Part shown: one piece after another, positions 31,888 to 41,000 of the stretch
Numbering within the stretch: position 1 is the stretch's first letter
Layout: each line of letters opens with the position of its first letter
Assembly (NCBI GenBank): GCA_964543475.1
Contig: CAZIYJ010000006.1
Span: 62,001-126,000 of the forward strand
Reading direction: 5' to 3'
DNA length: 64,000 nucleotides
DNA from: JAYSYM01 sp964543475
Lineage (GTDB): Bacteria; Bdellovibrionota; Bdellovibrionia; Bdellovibrionales; JAMPXM01
Made by a program: the position numbers and the translations under genes
The notes under the pieces: generated by a model
Databases searched by the model: none
Seen by the model: only the letters and a program-made list of their open reading frames with translations
What the model was told of the DNA's origin: nothing

Positions 31888-34862
31888 TCGAAGTACGCTG
31901 GGAAGAGGCTTGTGTCTCCTCGTGACTTTCCAGAACGCATGTTATCGATCACAGTGCGATGGCGCTCGTAGAAGTGCGGGTCACGATCAGCAACTGCGAA
32001 GATATCGGCACGAATGCTTTCTTCCTGAGCAAACTTCTCTTCACGATACTTACGATCGAGTGTTTTAAGTAAGCCGTCGTTACGCTGTACGAGTGCATTT
32101 CTGAAAGCGCGAGCACCAAAAGACGAGTCTACCCAAGACTTAAAGAGTCGATCAGTTGCGTATCTTAGATTCAGCGATTCATCTAAAGAAGTCGTGAGAG
32201 ATTTCTGTTCTAGATGTGCTCGAGTGAGAGCTGCTTCATTTTTTGCATCGACGTTATCAAGCGCTAAAAACTCGCGAAGTACAACGTTGCGGCCTTGTGT
32301 ATCTTTGTGAGCAAAAATATAGTGACCAACGCCTTCTTCGATCACGACTTCTGCATCACGTGCATGCTTTTTAAATGCCTCACGCATATCGTAAGTATTT
32401 TTTCCGTTTGGCAATCCATTGCCGCCAAGAGGTGCCGGCACATACTCTTCCCGGTCACCAGTTAAGACCCGAAGCTTCAAGTTAGGATTAGCAACTGTAG
32501 GATCTTTTGCTGCGTTGTTCTTGTTCCATGTAAATTGCTTTGAAATTTCGTGAGACCATGTGCCACCAAGAGTGTTGCTCGCGACATCGCCACCGAATTT
32601 CATCTTCTCTGTGTGGTTAACATACCAATCATCTAATACCTTATCGAAGCCTGCCGGCGAGAGGAGAACTGCGCCTTGAACTTTAGTGGGGTGTCTCGTG
32701 AGGTATTCCATAATAGCATCTGGTCCAAATGAGTGACCTGCCAAATAGACTGGCTTTCCGTTAGCTTGCGAGCGAACGGTCTCAATCACTTTGTCCATCC
32801 ATGCATTATAATCATCGATCTTATAGAGACTTTCGCGCGTCGGTCCTTCTTTGTGGAAGGGCATATCAAAAGAAATCGCAGAGTATCCCATTTGACCAAG
32901 TGTGTTCATCAGCGAAGCAAAATTTCTTCCGCTTGAATTCATCGTGCCTGAACCATGTAGCATCACGAAGACAGCTTTCGAATTTGGATCAACCATTGGT
33001 TGTACGCCCGTACGTACATCAGGAATTGAGGTTCCGGCAAAATAGAATCGCGTTTCGAGTGCGCGATCATATCGACTTTGCAAGATGCCGGTCGAAGAAG
33101 CTGAAGTAGCTTCGCGTAAGAAATCAAGTTTGTTGTGAAAGTCAGCGACGTCATCTGTCGGGCGAATTTCTTCTTTTACGCGAGCCCAGACGTCATTTGA
33201 TTGCTCGGCACGCTTGAGCCATAAATTTCCTGATCGTTTTTCTGTAAGCAACTTTGCGATATTGAAATCATAAGCGGTTGTATGAGCATCTGAGGCGCCC
33301 GAGTAAACTCGCACAACACCTCGACCAGAAGACTTATCAATGACATATCCCATTGGATAGACGTGCTGTAGATCTAAGATGCCGGAGTTTAAGCCACGCT
33401 CTTCGGGTCTTATCGCCTGAATCACGTCAGGCAAGTAGCCGACCATGTTCGTCAGCGTTTTATCAAAGACTTTAATCGAAGCACTGTAGTGCCGACGCAA
33501 CATTGGCTTTCCGTCAACATTCTGCTCGAAATATCGAATTTCGTGATCAAAAGTTAAGTAGAGTGTTTCTCCGTCTTTAATTTTCAAAGTCTTAAGAGCA
33601 TCAAAGCCAAGTCGGCCAGCAGAAATCTGTTCTCCTTTTGCGTCTTCAGAAATTAAAAGTTCGTTCCCTTTTCTAGTAACGCGAATCGGGCGAGTGCCTG
33701 GGCCAAGACCTTTATTTTTGTAAGTCGCAAGCTTTGCGTCGCCTTCAAACTTATTCAAGTTCTCCCGAAGATCTGAGTCTTTAATAATAGTCTTAGATGA
33801 AACGGGGCGAACTCGAGAGAAAAGCTTTTCGCTACGTGATTTTCCGAACAAATCAACGAGTGCATCATTCCAATTATATTTTTTAAATTCTTCGAAGTTT
33901 TTGAATGTAAAGACTTGTTCGGCGTAATTCCATTTCTGACCGTCCGCCAGCTTTTTAATGAACTCATGGTTGAAGTCAGGGCGTAAGCGTGTGCGTACAA
34001 CAATTTGACCAAGGTCATTTTGTGCAATCGTCGCATTCTTTGCATCAACAAAAACGATTCCGTTTTCGGTTGCTCGAGGTTCAGGACTTAAGTTCTCAAA
34101 ATTCGGTTTTTTAGAAACAGAATCAACTTGAACTTTAAGTGGCAAACCTTGTGTATCGAGCTTTAATTCCACATACCGATTCATTACGTCTGGATTCTCA
34201 CTACCTTTAACGTGCGGAGAATAGTCGGTTCCACTTAGATAGTAGTGAGGCTGACCTTTTGAATCATAGAGAACTGAAATTCGCGGATCTTCGAATAGAA
34301 ATTTAACTTCAGGCGCTGAGTCTAAAACGCGGTGACGATAAACGATTTTCTCGCCCACTTTTTCAAAGACTAAGACGTCAGAAACATATCCGCTTGGAGA
34401 ATTCTCTCCTTTACGATCGATTTTAATTCCAGCTTTATATTTACGAACTCCGCGAGTAAGAATGAATTCACGTTGCTGGCCTGTACGAGGATTACGTGTC
34501 GACATTGCTGTTGAGTTGGGGAACTCAACATATTCGATTCCTTCGTAAACCACGGGCTTGCCACTTGGGCGATAGACGCTAATGTCGCCGTGTTCTTTAT
34601 CGGTTAGCACCTTTTCAAATTCAGGTTTGAAGTTGCCGCGAACAAAAACTCCGCGTCTAACAAATGCAGTGCTCTCTGGAATCCCGGTCAGCGTGATATC
34701 AAGAAGTGGGTTATGCGATTCACTGATCTTCGCATATCGCCCAGACGCCTTTAATTCGTCTTTAGCGAAAACCGCCTGACAACTGTCAACAGCTTGCGCA
34801 GCAGAAGCGTTTAAAACGACGACCAAACCAAACAGAACTGATTTCGTAATATGTGCTTTCAT
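31845..34862 (-). CDS. Large exported protein with C-terminal alpha/beta hydrolase domain
   Basis: 1005 residues. Signal peptide ending AQA-V, then DSCQAVFAK. Roughly 590 residues of mostly beta-rich sequence follow that I cannot assign. A serine hydrolase domain begins near residue 630 with VFVMLHGSGTMNSSG (oxyanion His-Gly), nucleophile elbow LAGHSFGPDAI (Ser711), an acid candidate in VLTGDREEYVP and catalytic His in EGVGHYIFAH. A helical C-terminal region of about 120 residues follows. The gene converges on the giant fibre gene and their coding ends overlap by 43 bp. A full 103-bp repeat begins 20 bp upstream of its start, so its promoter must lie within or beyond the repeat. Likely a periplasmic or secreted esterase; substrate unknown. 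Confidence 0.82.
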   Translation of the reverse strand: MKAHITKSVLFGLVVVLNASAAQAVDSCQAVFAKDELKASGRYAKISESHNPLLDITLTGIPESTAFVRRGVFVRGNFKPEFEKVLTDKEHGDISVYRPSGKPVVYEGIEYVEFPNSTAMSTRNPRTGQQREFILTRGVRKYKAGIKIDRKGENSPSGYVSDVLVFEKVGEKIVYRHRVLDSAPEVKFLFEDPRISVLYDSKGQPHYYLSGTDYSPHVKGSENPDVMNRYVELKLDTQGLPLKVQVDSVSKKPNFENLSPEPRATENGIVFVDAKNATIAQNDLGQIVVRTRLRPDFNHEFIKKLADGQKWNYAEQVFTFKNFEEFKKYNWNDALVDLFGKSRSEKLFSRVRPVSSKTIIKDSDLRENLNKFEGDAKLATYKNKGLGPGTRPIRVTRKGNELLISEDAKGEQISAGRLGFDALKTLKIKDGETLYLTFDHEIRYFEQNVDGKPMLRRHYSASIKVFDKTLTNMVGYLPDVIQAIRPEERGLNSGILDLQHVYPMGYVIDKSSGRGVVRVYSGASDAHTTAYDFNIAKLLTEKRSGNLWLKRAEQSNDVWARVKEEIRPTDDVADFHNKLDFLREATSASSTGILQSRYDRALETRFYFAGTSIPDVRTGVQPMVDPNSKAVFVMLHGSGTMNSSGRNFASLMNTLGQMGYSAISFDMPFHKEGPTRESLYKIDDYNAWMDKVIETVRSQANGKPVYLAGHSFGPDAIMEYLTRHPTKVQGAVLLSPAGFDKVLDDWYVNHTEKMKFGGDVASNTLGGTWSHEISKQFTWNKNNAAKDPTVANPNLKLRVLTGDREEYVPAPLGGNGLPNGKNTYDMREAFKKHARDAEVVIEEGVGHYIFAHKDTQGRNVVLREFLALDNVDAKNEAALTRAHLEQKSLTTSLDESLNLRYATDRLFKSWVDSSFGARAFRNALVQRNDGLLKTLDRKYREEKFAQEESIRADIFAVADRDPHFYERHRTVIDNMRSGKSRGDTSLFPAYFDYLQNGASGSFVQR

Positions 34863-34882
34863 ACCTATTAAGCATTACAAGC

Positions 34883-34985
34883 AAGGTGCCATCTTCCTTT
34901 TTGGCGTCGCACATCGTGTGCTAGCCCCTTCGGGCTATGCGCAAAAATGCCGTCGTGGCATTTTGGTGGCCCGCGCCGCATAAAA
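34883..34985 (+). repeat. 103-bp dispersed hairpin repeat, full copy 2
   Basis: Same length and orientation as 20940-21042, with the same two hairpins (stem AAAATGCC/GGCATTTT at 34944-34964, loop GTCGT; TAGCCC/GGGCTA before it). It fills most of the gap between the divergent hydrolase and MFS genes. The two full copies flank the fibre and hydrolase genes as direct repeats. Confidence 0.85.
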
Positions 34986-34987
34986 AC

Positions 34988-35002
34988 GTCTCAAACTGAG
35001 AC
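34988..35002. repeat. GTCTCA-N3-TGAGAC palindrome (copy 3)
   Basis: GTCTCA-AAC-TGAGAC immediately after repeat copy 2. Stem is only the 6-bp core. In repeat copy 1 the equivalent downstream position (21062-21076) holds a degraded version, so the palindrome may be part of the same larger unit. Confidence 0.6.
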
Positions 35003-35084
35003 AGCACTCCTTGTCTCGGGCCTTGCAAAATGAAACGCTAAACTCAAAAGTGTTAATCATCTAAAGAATTACTTCTAGGAGAAC

Positions 35085-36320
35085 ATGGAATCTTCGAACG
35101 CACCCAATGCCTCAAATTCGATTCTCAATGTAAACGTCATTGTCTCGGCACTTGGATACTTTGTTGATATTTATGATCTCCTCCTGTTTGGAATTGTTCG
35201 AGTTGCGAGCTTACGAGATATCGGAGTGCCAGAAGAGAGACTTCTTCCCGAAGGCATATTTTTAATTAATGCCCAGATGTTTGGAATGCTCCTTGGCGGA
35301 CTTCTGTGGGGAGTGCTCGGAGATAAGCGCGGAAGAATATCAGTTTTATTCGGATCTATTTTTCTTTATTCGGTTGCAAACATCGCAAACGCATTTGTGA
35401 CAGACGTCACTACGTACGGAATTTTACGTTTTATTGCTGGAGTAGGATTAGCAGGCGAGCTAGGTGCTGCAATTACCCTCGTTAGCGAGACAATGAGCAA
35501 AGAGAGTCGGGGATACGGGACTACTGTTGTAGCTGCCGTCGGAATTCTCGGCGCGGTTTTAGCTGCAGTCATTGCCGACAACTTTCACTGGACGACAGCG
35601 TACATTATTGGCGGAGTGATGGGCTTGGCACTTTTAGTGTTGCGAGTATCAATGTACGAGTCGGGAATGTTTAATCACATTAAAGAATCAAAAGTTGCAA
35701 AGGGTGATTTGCGAATGTTGTTTTCTCCGCCGCAAAGGTTTTTTAAATACCTTCGCTGCGTATTAATTGGAATTCCAGTCTGGTTTGCGGTTGGCATTCT
35801 TATGACGTTTGCACCAGAGCTAGCAAGAGCGCTTGGAATTGTGGATCCAATCTCTGCCGGAAAAGCAATTATGTATGGCTACATTGGCTTGTCAGCTGGT
35901 GATTTAGCGAGTGGGTTCTTAAGTCAGTATCTGAAGAGCAGAAAGAAAGTTGTAAAAGCGTTTGTGATCCTCACTTTCTTATTAACTCTCGTTTATGTAA
36001 ACGCCTCTAGCTTCAACTCAACAATGTTCTACGCACTTTGCTGCGCCATCGGTTTTTCAGTCGGGTATTGGGCGGTGTTTGTGACTATTGCAGCTGAGCA
36101 GTTCGGAACGAATCTTCGTGCAACCGTCGCAACTAGTGTTCCAAACTTAGTTCGTGGGGCAGTTGTGCCGTTAACTCTAAGCTTCCGGGGATTAAGTGAT
36201 TATACATCCCTCGTTAACGCCGCACTCATCGTTGGCTGCGTCTCAACCTTCATTGCGCTCGTGGCTGCGCACTTCATGCACGAAACTTACGGCAAAGACC
36301 TCGACTACCTCGAGGAATAA
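35085..36320 (+). CDS. MFS transporter
   Basis: 411 residues, 12 predicted helices. The sugar/aromatic-acid MFS signature is present between helices 2 and 3 (WGVLGDKRGRISVLFGS), with RFIAGVGLAGELGAA in helix 4, a typical acid/shikimate-type porter sequence. Helix 1 contains YFVDIYDLLLF, with an acidic residue pair common in proton-coupled symporters. ATG follows TAGGAG at good spacing. Substrate cannot be predicted beyond a small organic acid or sugar. A U-rich hairpin terminator follows. Confidence 0.88.
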   Translation: MESSNAPNASNSILNVNVIVSALGYFVDIYDLLLFGIVRVASLRDIGVPEERLLPEGIFLINAQMFGMLLGGLLWGVLGDKRGRISVLFGSIFLYSVANIANAFVTDVTTYGILRFIAGVGLAGELGAAITLVSETMSKESRGYGTTVVAAVGILGAVLAAVIADNFHWTTAYIIGGVMGLALLVLRVSMYESGMFNHIKESKVAKGDLRMLFSPPQRFFKYLRCVLIGIPVWFAVGILMTFAPELARALGIVDPISAGKAIMYGYIGLSAGDLASGFLSQYLKSRKKVVKAFVILTFLLTLVYVNASSFNSTMFYALCCAIGFSVGYWAVFVTIAAEQFGTNLRATVATSVPNLVRGAVVPLTLSFRGLSDYTSLVNAALIVGCVSTFIALVAAHFMHETYGKDLDYLEE

Positions 36321-36347
36321 AAAAAGTCCGAGCTTTTGGCTCGGACT
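36319..36347 (-). terminator. Rho-independent terminator of the Arg/Gln/Gly-rich protein gene
   Basis: Nine-bp perfect stem AGTCCGAGC/GCTCGGACT (36325-36347) followed on the minus strand by seven U residues (36325-36319). Lies just past the stop of the 36392-37534 gene and overlaps the last codons of the MFS gene. Confidence 0.85.
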
Positions 36348-36350
36348 CAT

Positions 36351-36376
36351 GCTCAGACTTTTAACTCTGAGCTTTT
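36351..36376 (+). terminator. Rho-independent terminator of the MFS gene
   Basis: Seven-bp stem GCTCAGA/TCTGAGC (36351-36372) followed by TTTT and a second T run on the plus strand. Back to back with the minus-strand terminator. Confidence 0.75.
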
Positions 36377-36391
36377 AACTTTTAACTTCAC

Positions 36392-37534
36392 TTACATATT
36401 GATGCGGTAAATATACAGCAATTCCTGTACGTAGTATCGAAGCGCATTCATTTCTTCAGACACTCTGTATTCTTGCGAGTATCCACTTAATGTTGTCGTC
36501 GCAAGGTTAACTTGCTCCTCAAGGTGGAAGAGGTCATACAAGCTGTCTTCGTAGTAAGAACCTTCATCGACTGCATCTGTGAAATTCTCAGCTGCGTCAG
36601 CCAGTTGACCAAGCACGCGAGTTAAGCGCTGAGCGTATTCTTTGTTCGGACTAGTCTGAACAACATCTGCCATGACTCCATAAACTTCGCTCGATAGGTA
36701 CTCAAGGTTCGTTGCGATATTCTCAACGTTTGAGTACTGAATCGTGTTCATGTCAGGCATTGGTGCATGCCATCGAATCGAAACGTAAACAGGAGCCGGA
36801 CGGAAAACGTTTATCCACCAGTTGTTGTAGTAAGGAGTCCAGCGAGTTCGTGAGCGAATGTGTCCACGATCTCTGTGAATAACTACGCGATGTTTTTGAC
36901 GCCAGTTCTGACGATGATTTTTTAGATCACCACGGCGACGTTCAATATCATACCGACGGTTATCACGGTCGCGACGAACATGGTCACGATGCTGCTGCTT
37001 CATGCCTGAATTAATAGGAGCACGATTTCCAACACGCTCACCTCGGCCATGACCACGGTCACGATCGGGATGTTGTGGTTGGGTACGAATCGGTTGTCCA
37101 CCAATAGGCCCACGATTTTCTCTGCGCTCTTCTCGTCGCGGGAAGCTCGGTCGTTCTCGTCTTTCTTCAGCACGAGGGAAGCTCGGTCGTCCACCAATTG
37201 GACCTCGCTCTTCTCTTCGAGTATCTCGTCGTTCATCATGCTGAGGGCCACTTGGTCTCTCAGGGCGCTGCTGTCTTTCTTCATTGCGTGGTTGTCGCTG
37301 GTCACGACGATCATGGTTTTGTTCTTGTCGTTGTTCGCGACGATCTTGATTCTGCTGTTGACGCTGGTCACGACGATCGCTGCCGCCACCATCGCCTCCG
37401 CCACGTTCCATACGATCGTCTCTTCCGCCGCCACCGCGTCCGCCGCCACGCCGATCTATCTCTTGCGCATAGGCGCTTGATCCCGCCACTGCGATTGCTA
37501 ACGCTACGGCTGAAGTTTTAAAAGTGATCCCCAT
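36392..37534 (-). CDS. Exported Arg/Gln/Gly-rich low-complexity protein
   Basis: 380 residues. A Sec signal (MGITFKTSAVALAIAVAGSSAYA-Q) is followed by a strongly biased region (about 25-215). It has RGG-type glycine stretches (RRGGGRGGGGRDDR), then repeats of DRRDQRQ and QRPERP, then two copies each of ERRERPSFPR and GPIGGxP. A basic segment HRVVIHRDRGHIRSRTRW leads to a conserved-looking C-terminal domain (about 230-380) with helices. The charged, disordered half would suit binding to polyanions (nucleic acid, LPS or cell wall); this is inference. The 540-bp region upstream separates it from the kinase operon. No family recognised. Confidence 0.8.
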   Translation of the reverse strand: MGITFKTSAVALAIAVAGSSAYAQEIDRRGGGRGGGGRDDRMERGGGDGGGSDRRDQRQQQNQDRREQRQEQNHDRRDQRQPRNEERQQRPERPSGPQHDERRDTRREERGPIGGRPSFPRAEERRERPSFPRREERRENRGPIGGQPIRTQPQHPDRDRGHGRGERVGNRAPINSGMKQQHRDHVRRDRDNRRYDIERRRGDLKNHRQNWRQKHRVVIHRDRGHIRSRTRWTPYYNNWWINVFRPAPVYVSIRWHAPMPDMNTIQYSNVENIATNLEYLSSEVYGVMADVVQTSPNKEYAQRLTRVLGQLADAAENFTDAVDEGSYYEDSLYDLFHLEEQVNLATTTLSGYSQEYRVSEEMNALRYYVQELLYIYRINM

Positions 37535-38076
37535 TGATCCTCCATCTATTTAGTTTAGTAAGCCAAAATGGCCCTAAGTTGAGTTCGGAGGGTAGATGAG
37601 CAAGAGACGAGCCAGTTGGGAGATCCTGAAACTGCATCTGTTTTGAGTTCAGGGCCTTCTTCATCGTTGCAAAGGGCTCATCGCGACACCATAAAAAATC
37701 TTCGCGCTCGAGAATGCATCTTGATTTGTATTTGCTTCGTATCGAGTTGTTTCGCTCAATGCGACAGATGGTCCCGAAAAAATGTCAGTAATTTGTGTAA
37801 AGTCGTACATATTCAGATTGCAAATCTAATCATACTTTTGATCACACGAACTGTTGAAAAGGTTGATCGAGTTGCTTCCTGAATTAGCAAACAACCATCG
37901 TAAGGCGTTTTATTTAACGAAGAGATAATTCGACCCTATATAAGTAGAAAACTCTAACTGCACAAAACCTCTCAGATAGGCAGCAACAATGTTTAGAGTT
38001 TTTCACACGAAATACTCTGTTTGTACAAAGCCCCATGGACTGGGGCATCCTATCCGCTATTCGGGAGGGTAACGAA
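37535..38076. other. 541-bp intergenic region before the HAMP-array kinase
   Basis: Divergent control region between the Arg/Gln-rich protein and the kinase operon. I see no credible gene. A sigma-70-like candidate for the kinase operon is TTTAAC (37913-37918) with TATATAAG (37937-37944), spacing 18, about 130 bases before the start. No sigma-28 box, riboswitch fold or tRNA is recognisable. A plus-strand open frame at 37616-37882 has no ribosome-binding site and no protein-like composition. Confidence 0.4.
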
Positions 38077-41000
38077 ATGCAAAAAGGCAATTCGTCTGGC
38101 AGTTCGCTGTCGCGTGAGTCTAAACAACTCGGCAAAAAGTCTAAAGTCAGTTCAAAAATTCTATCAGGCGCGATGCCTGGTAAGTTATCGCCGAGAACCG
38201 ATGCCAAAAAAGCGAAAGCAACTCCGAAGCCAATTGTACCTATAGTAAAAGAAGAACTTGATGGAACAGGGCGAACAAGTTTCGCAGCCGACGTCGGTCA
38301 CTATTCTGCAGGCGATGGTATGGAGCGACTCGGCGGAACCCAACGTGAACAGCTCAGACAACTCCTCTATACTGTAAAATCAGTGCGTTCGGGCGACTTC
38401 GATGTACGAATGCCAGTAACGACTGAGCACGAAGGCATCATCGCCGAAATCGGCGAAGTTCTAAATGACATCATTGAATTAAACGGGAACATGGCTTCCG
38501 AATTTGTTCGCGTTCGAAACATGGTGGGTCAAGAAGGTCGAATGGGTGAACGTATTTCGATGGGTTCAGTCAAAGGTGCTTGGCAAACTTCTGCCGACTC
38601 CGTGAATCTCCTGATCGGTGATTTGATTCAGCCGACCATCGAAGTCGCGCGGGTTATCACATCCGTTGCGAAAGGTGACTTATCTCAAAAGATCGCTCTC
38701 GAAATTGATGGTCGTTCTCTAAAAGGGGAATTCCTCAGGATCGGTACAACGGTCAACCAGATGGTGGATCAGCTGAACTCATTCGCTGCCGAAGTAACAC
38801 GGGTTGCGAAGGAAGTGGGTACAGAGGGTAAGCTGGGTGGACAGGCCGACGTTCGCGGAGCCTCTGGTATTTGGCGCGATCTAACAGATAACGTGAACTC
38901 TCTCGCATCTAACTTAACCAACCAGGTACGTAACATCGCGAAGGTGACAACTGCCGTTGCGAAAGGTGACTTATCACAAAAGATCACGGTCGACGCGAAG
39001 GGTGAAATCTTCGAACTTAAGAACACAATCAACGTCATGGTTGATCAGCTCTCATCATTCGCTGCCGAAGTAACTCGCGTTGCGAAAGAGGTTGGTACTG
39101 AAGGTCGTCTCGGTGGACAAGCAGATGTAAAAGGCGTGTCTGGTACTTGGAAAGATTTAACAGACAACGTAAACGGTCTAGCGAACAACTTAACAGCGCA
39201 AGTTCGTAACATTGCAAAAGTAACAACTGCGGTTGCAAACGGTGACTTGTCACAAAAGATTACAGTTGATGCTCGTGGTGAAATCTTAGAATTAAAAAAT
39301 ACAATCAATACGATGGTTGATCAGCTCCGTTCATTCGCTGCAGAGGTAACTCGCGTTGCGAAGGAGGTTGGTACTGAAGGTCGTCTCGGTGGGCAAGCTG
39401 ACGTAAAAGGTGTGTCTGGTACTTGGAAAGATTTAACAGACAACGTAAACGGTCTAGCTAACAACTTAACAGCGCAAGTTCGTAACATCGCTAAAGTAAC
39501 AACAGCGGTTGCGTACGGCGACTTATCACAAAAAATTACAGTTGATGCGAAAGGTGAAATCCTCGAGCTCAAAGACACCATCAACACGATGGTTGATACA
39601 CTTCGTTCATTCGCAGCAGAAGTAACTCGAGTTGCAAAAGAAGTGGGTACAGAAGGTAAACTTGGCGGACAAGCTGACGTTAAAGGCGTAAGCGGTACCT
39701 GGAAAGACTTAACTGAAAACGTAAACACGATGGCTTCGAACTTAACTGCTCAGCTTCGTGACGTATCTAAGGTTGCGACCGCGATTGCATCAGGCGACTT
39801 AGGGCAAAAAATTACGGTCGATGTTCGCGGAGAAATTCTCCAGATCAAAGACGTAATGAATAAGATGGTGGATCAGCTGAACTCATTTGCAGGTGAGGTA
39901 ACTCGGGTTGCAAAAGAAGTGGGTACAGAAGGAAAACTCGGCGGACAAGCAGACGTTAAGGGAGTTTCTGGTACGTGGAAAGATCTCACTGACAACGTAA
40001 ACATTCTCGCAGGTAACCTCACTAACCAAGTTCGTAACATCGCAAAAGTAACAACAGCGGTTGCAAAAGGTGACTTGTCACAAAAAATTACGGTTGATGC
40101 GAAAGGTGAAATCCTCGAGCTAAAAAATACAATTAACGTCATGGTGGATCAGCTGAACTCATTTGCTGCCGAAGTAACTCGGGTTGCAAAAGAAGTGGGT
40201 ACGGAAGGTAAACTCGGCGGACAAGCAGAGGTTGTCGGGGTATCTGGAGTTTGGAAAGACTTAACAGATAACGTGAACTCGCTAGCTGGTAACTTAACAG
40301 CTCAGGTTCGTAACATCGCAAAAGTTACGACAGCGGTTGCAAAAGGTGACTTGTCACAAAAAATTACAGTAGATGCGAAGGGTGAAATCTTCGAACTAAA
40401 GAACACGATCAATACCATGGTGGATCAGCTGAACTCGTTTGCGGCAGAGGTAACTCGAGTTGCGAAAGAGGTTGGTACAGAAGGTAAGCTAGGCGGACAA
40501 GCTGAAGTAAAAGGTGTGTCTGGTACTTGGAAAGATCTAACTGACAACGTAAACGGTCTAGCTAACAACTTAACAGCTCAGGTTCGTAACATTGCTAAGG
40601 TAACAACAGCGGTTGCGAATGGTGACTTGTCACAGAAGATTACGGTTGATGCGCGCGGCGAAATCCTCGAGCTAAAACTAACAATCAACACGATGGTTGA
40701 TCAGCTGAACTCATTTGCGGCAGAAGTAACTCGCGTTGCAAAAGAGGTTGGTACAGAAGGAAAACTAGGCGGACAAGCTGAAGTAAAAGGTGTGTCTGGT
40801 ACTTGGAAAGATCTAACTGAAAACGTAAACATTCTGGCAGGTAACTTAACGAACCAAGTTCGTAACATCGCAAAAGTAACAACAGCGGTTGCAAAAGGTG
40901 ATTTGTCACAAAAAATCACGGTTGATGCGAAAGGTGAAATCCTCGAGCTAAAATTAACAATCAACACGATGGTTGATCAGCTAAACTCATTTGCGGCAGA

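Noticed and set aside
35085..36320. Horizontal transfer of the MFS gene suggested by the adjacent repeat element.
   Set aside because: Base and codon use look like the neighbours; the repeat alone does not show transfer.
37616..37882. 88-residue open frame in the kinase upstream region.
   Set aside because: TTG start without ribosome-binding site, atypical composition, no similarity recognised.
38769..40967. Repeated antisense open frames of about 90 residues opposite the HAMP array.
   Set aside because: Same reason: period equals the HAMP unit, so they are reverse-complement shadows.
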